Positions 7,201 to 7,995 of a stretch of 7,995 bases of DNA are shown one piece after another (positions within the stretch are counted from its first letter, which is position 1; each line of letters opens with the position of its first letter). The notes beneath the pieces were generated by a model. That model had not been told where the DNA came from, made no database searches, and saw nothing but the letters and a program-made list of their open reading frames with translations. The translations under genes and the position numbers were made by a program. This DNA is from Tannerella sp. GTDB taxonomy: Bacteria; Bacteroidota; Bacteroidia; Bacteroidales; Tannerellaceae. The stretch is from NCBI GenBank assembly GCA_031275525.1, contig JAISOP010000234.1, positions 1-7,995 of the forward strand. Reading direction: 5' to 3'.

Positions 7201-7462
7201 CCTGGGCATCCGTCCCGACGAAAGCCGTCCGGGATACCGACGCTTCACCGTCCGGCCCCTGCCGGGCGGCGGACTGGAATGGGTCAAAGGCAGCTACCAC
7301 GCCATCGCCGGCCTCATCGAAGTAGCCTGGACAGACCGCAACCGGACGTTTACGCTCGACGTAACCGTCCCGCCCAACACGGAAGCCGCCATCGTGATGC
7401 CCTACGGCGACCGGACATACGACGTCGGCTCCGGCAAACACCGTTTCAGCGTAAACTATTAA
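4271..7462 (+). CDS. Secreted GH78 alpha-L-rhamnosidase with discoidin-like insertion
   Basis: This 1063-residue glycoside hydrolase is predicted to remove terminal alpha-L-rhamnose from plant or bacterial glycans by an inverting mechanism. A signal peptide (MRKGTFLLVFSLLSGGYALA, cut near residues 20-22, no lipobox Cys) sends it to the periplasm or outside. Domain order: fibronectin-like domain at about 23-137; an inserted F5/8 type C (discoidin)-like domain at about 150-320; Bac_rhamnosid_N beta-sandwich at about 325-500 (LYEARINGKKVG); a second beta domain at about 515-625; the (alpha/alpha)6 catalytic barrel at about 626-975; and a C-terminal beta-sandwich to the end. Catalytic signatures are DCPQRDEREGWTGDA, with the likely general acid Glu665, Trp669 and Asp672, and GATTIWERW, with the likely base Glu942. 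It starts 18 bases after the small tail gene behind an AT-rich leader. No SusC/SusD genes are in view, so it may be an orphan enzyme. High GC at third positions leaves long shadow frames on both strands. Confidence 0.95.
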   Translation: MRKGTFLLVFSLLSGGYALAQAMSVENLRCEYMQNPLGIDVPQPRFSWELTAAGKNRKQTAYQITVADDDPAAGATAKEAWDSGKRTGDETNQIRYGGPRLKPFTCYYWKVRVWDEQGKPSAWSRAAKFSTGALSKSDWTAQWIGDADVPLTRENRYYPHLGYFSDYADRPATEKWVVIDLGETQAVDEVRLYPADRKEKLFPLHFKVETAEDRAFAGARIVAFALNGEAAEQTFPFVAKLSAPVRGRYVKLTVTRLPSVKENIYEYGLSEIEVLYQGKNLALDKPVEASDEKIEYRWGDGDCRWSPFLLTDGYYKATPGDYYANIPPSPLLRKEIRIGRKKIRHALYHTSALGLYEARINGKKVGRQCLAPEWTDYDRHVQYQTHDVTHMLQPGVNALGVMLADGWYSGTRWSHPGRGGYGSLARKFIGQLVVSYDDGTSETFATDPTWKYLAQGPITQVTTFGGEEYDARNDPKGWDRPGFDDSAWSAPALYPDEDANLCAQMNEPIAVVAEHKAIAVHRVGEQTYIFDLGQNIAGWCRLSLPYNPGQTVTLRYGEALNDDRTLYTENLRGARQTDLYHPGSEKRIDYEPRFTYHGFRYVEVSGLTQPPRPGVLCGKMIASSSPVTGRFVTSNRDVNKLWENIRQTQWGNLISVPTDCPQRDEREGWTGDAQVFSQTAIYNLDMAGFYTKWMRDIRDDQLPDGRLPDVSPNDGQWRSFYNAPGWADAGVIIPWRMYQNYGDTSLLAQQYDAMKRFIDFIHRRNPDLRWRFSRGHMYGDWLNGNTIVADDYPNRGGELPHDVYSTIYFAYSTSLLAQTARLLGRENEHAYYAALAAGIRQAFADAYVSPDGKIEGDTQAGYAMALEWDMIPEALREKAAAHMAKAIEAYDGRISTGIHSTIRLMKQLSDRGYADLAYSLLTSRRFPSWLYSIDQGATTIWERWDGYVAGRGFQSPGMNSLNHVAIGAVGEWMYSHILGIRPDESRPGYRRFTVRPLPGGGLEWVKGSYHAIAGLIEVAWTDRNRTFTLDVTVPPNTEAAIVMPYGDRTYDVGSGKHRFSVNY

Positions 7463-7566
7463 AACAAAGCCGGAACATACATGCAAACGGAGGATACGTT
7501 CCCGTCCGCCGATAACAGACGCATGATGAGACATACATGTTGTTTTCATAAAAAATTTGATTTTTG
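7463..7566. other. Short 3' region after the rhamnosidase
   Basis: No gene is seen. A 9-bp direct repeat ACATACATG occurs at 7475 and 7531. An AT-rich run at 7545-7566 precedes the terminator; I looked for a promoter there and found no acceptable TAnnTTTG. Confidence 0.3.
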
Positions 7567-7611
7567 AGCCTGACCTTTCCTGTTTTTCGACAGAAACGCC
7601 GGGCTTTTTTT
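7567..7611 (+). terminator. Probable rho-independent terminator of the rhamnosidase transcript
   Basis: An imperfect stem ends in seven T residues (7605-7611). AGCC at 7567-7570 pairs with GGCT at 7602-7605, enclosing an internal loop. TTT(C)CTGT at 7576-7583 then pairs with ACAGAAA at 7590-7596 around a six-base loop with one bulged C. The position, about 105 bases after the rhamnosidase stop, fits. The stem is weaker than in typical terminators. The motif GAAACGCCGGGCT occurs twice here (7593 and 7614). Confidence 0.45.
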
Positions 7612-7649
7612 ATGAAACGCCGGGCTACGGTAGCCGAAATCCGGATTCG

Positions 7650-7901
7650 GAGGGCCGGAATTACAGGAAAAATTGCCATAATTTTGGGTCGGACTGCCAA
7701 AATTATAGGAAAACTTACTATAATTTTGGGTCGAATTGCCAAAATTATAGAAAAAATTGCCATAATTTTGGGTCGAATTGCCAAAATTATAGAAAAACTT
7801 ACTATAATTTTGGGTCGAATTGCCAAAATTATAGAAAAAATTACCATAATTTTGGGTCGAATTGCCAAAATTATAGAAAGAATTACCATAATTTTGGGTC
7901 G
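7650..7901. repeat. Tandem array 2: six 42-bp AT-rich units made of alternating inverted arms
   Basis: Units start at 7650 (degenerate at its left), 7692, 7734, 7776, 7818 and 7860. Each unit is CCAAAATTATAG, 9 bases, (C/A)(C/T)ATAATTTTGG, 9 bases. The two 12-base arms are inverted copies of each other, perfect in units 1 and 3 and with one or two end mismatches elsewhere. Units alternate between an ATTGCC type (0, 2) and a CTTACT type (1, 3), then an ATTACC type (4, 5), which suggests growth in 84-bp steps. Frames on both strands are open because 42 is divisible by three. The + frame from ATG 7612 stays open to the window end with IAKIIEKIAIILGR repeats. The - strand reads RPKIMVIFSIILAI repeats from 7934. 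Neither has supporting signals. No unique spacers exist, so it is not a CRISPR. Confidence 0.92.
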
Positions 7902-7995
7902 GAAAACCATCCTTTCAGAGCGGATTGCCTGCATTTATACGGCGGGAAGCAAACGCCTCTCTTTTTGCCGCACTTCCGTCCTTTTAAACGTGTTT

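Noticed and set aside
5887..7515. A 542-codon + strand frame inside the rhamnosidase
   Set aside because: Arg/Pro/His-rich translation without motifs, a frame-shift shadow of the GC-rich GH78 gene.
4289..7549. A 1086-codon open frame on the - strand over the rhamnosidase
   Set aside because: Its product is a low-complexity Val/Gly/Ala/Asp-rich string without any recognisable motif. Such frames arise opposite genes with strong G/C third positions.
7650..7901. CRISPR array for either repeat block
   Set aside because: Units are contiguous and near identical, with no unique spacers, and no cas genes are present.
2583..7901. Arrays as terminal repeats of one transposon
   Set aside because: The two arrays have unrelated sequences in either orientation, and no target-site duplication was found by eye.
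7446..7934. A 162-codon - strand frame through array 2 with hydrophobic RPKIMVIFSIILAI repeats
   Set aside because: It runs into the 3' end of the rhamnosidase and its openness follows from the 42-bp period. No promoter or family resemblance was found.

Overview
The window looks like a chromosomal segment of a Bacteroidales bacterium (phylum Bacteroidota). The evidence is an S46 family peptidase, a promoter matching the Bacteroides -33/-7 pattern (TTTG, 19 bases, TAACTTTG), AT-rich leaders in place of clear Shine-Dalgarno sites, an Rpn-type PD-(D/E)XK nuclease of the kind often annotated as a putative transposase, and a secreted GH78 alpha-L-rhamnosidase. The genus cannot be fixed from the sequence. 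All convincing genes are on the + strand.

Left part (1-2329): the 3' end of a DPP7-type S46 dipeptidyl-peptidase, a family 2 glycosyltransferase with a C-terminal membrane region, and a PerR-type Fur family regulator. Gaps are 15 and 2 bases, so the last two, and probably all three, are co-transcribed.

Middle (2330-4252): a 760-base stretch without a convincing gene. It holds a GC-rich hairpin-rich segment, an array of 42-bp tandem repeats each carrying the palindrome TGTACATGTACA, and a good promoter with a dyad at the expected transcription start. These lead into an rpn-family nuclease gene. Its last base pairs overlap (ATGA) a short second gene that is a near copy of the nuclease's own C-terminal tail. 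This pair is the most interesting part of the window, because E. coli rpn genes are reported to encode intragenic C-terminal antitoxins. Here a comparable C-terminal piece exists as a separate, translationally coupled gene.

Right part (4253-7995): a 1063-residue secreted GH78 rhamnosidase with a discoidin-like insertion starts 18 bases after the tail gene and has no visible promoter of its own. It is followed by a probable terminator. A second tandem array follows, also with a 42-bp period but of unrelated, very AT-rich sequence, built as alternating 12-bp inverted arms and 9-bp spacers. The nuclease/tail/rhamnosidase segment is thus bracketed by two different arrays with the same period, equal to four turns of B-DNA. 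Whether the arrays and the nuclease are functionally linked is an inference that the sequence alone cannot settle.
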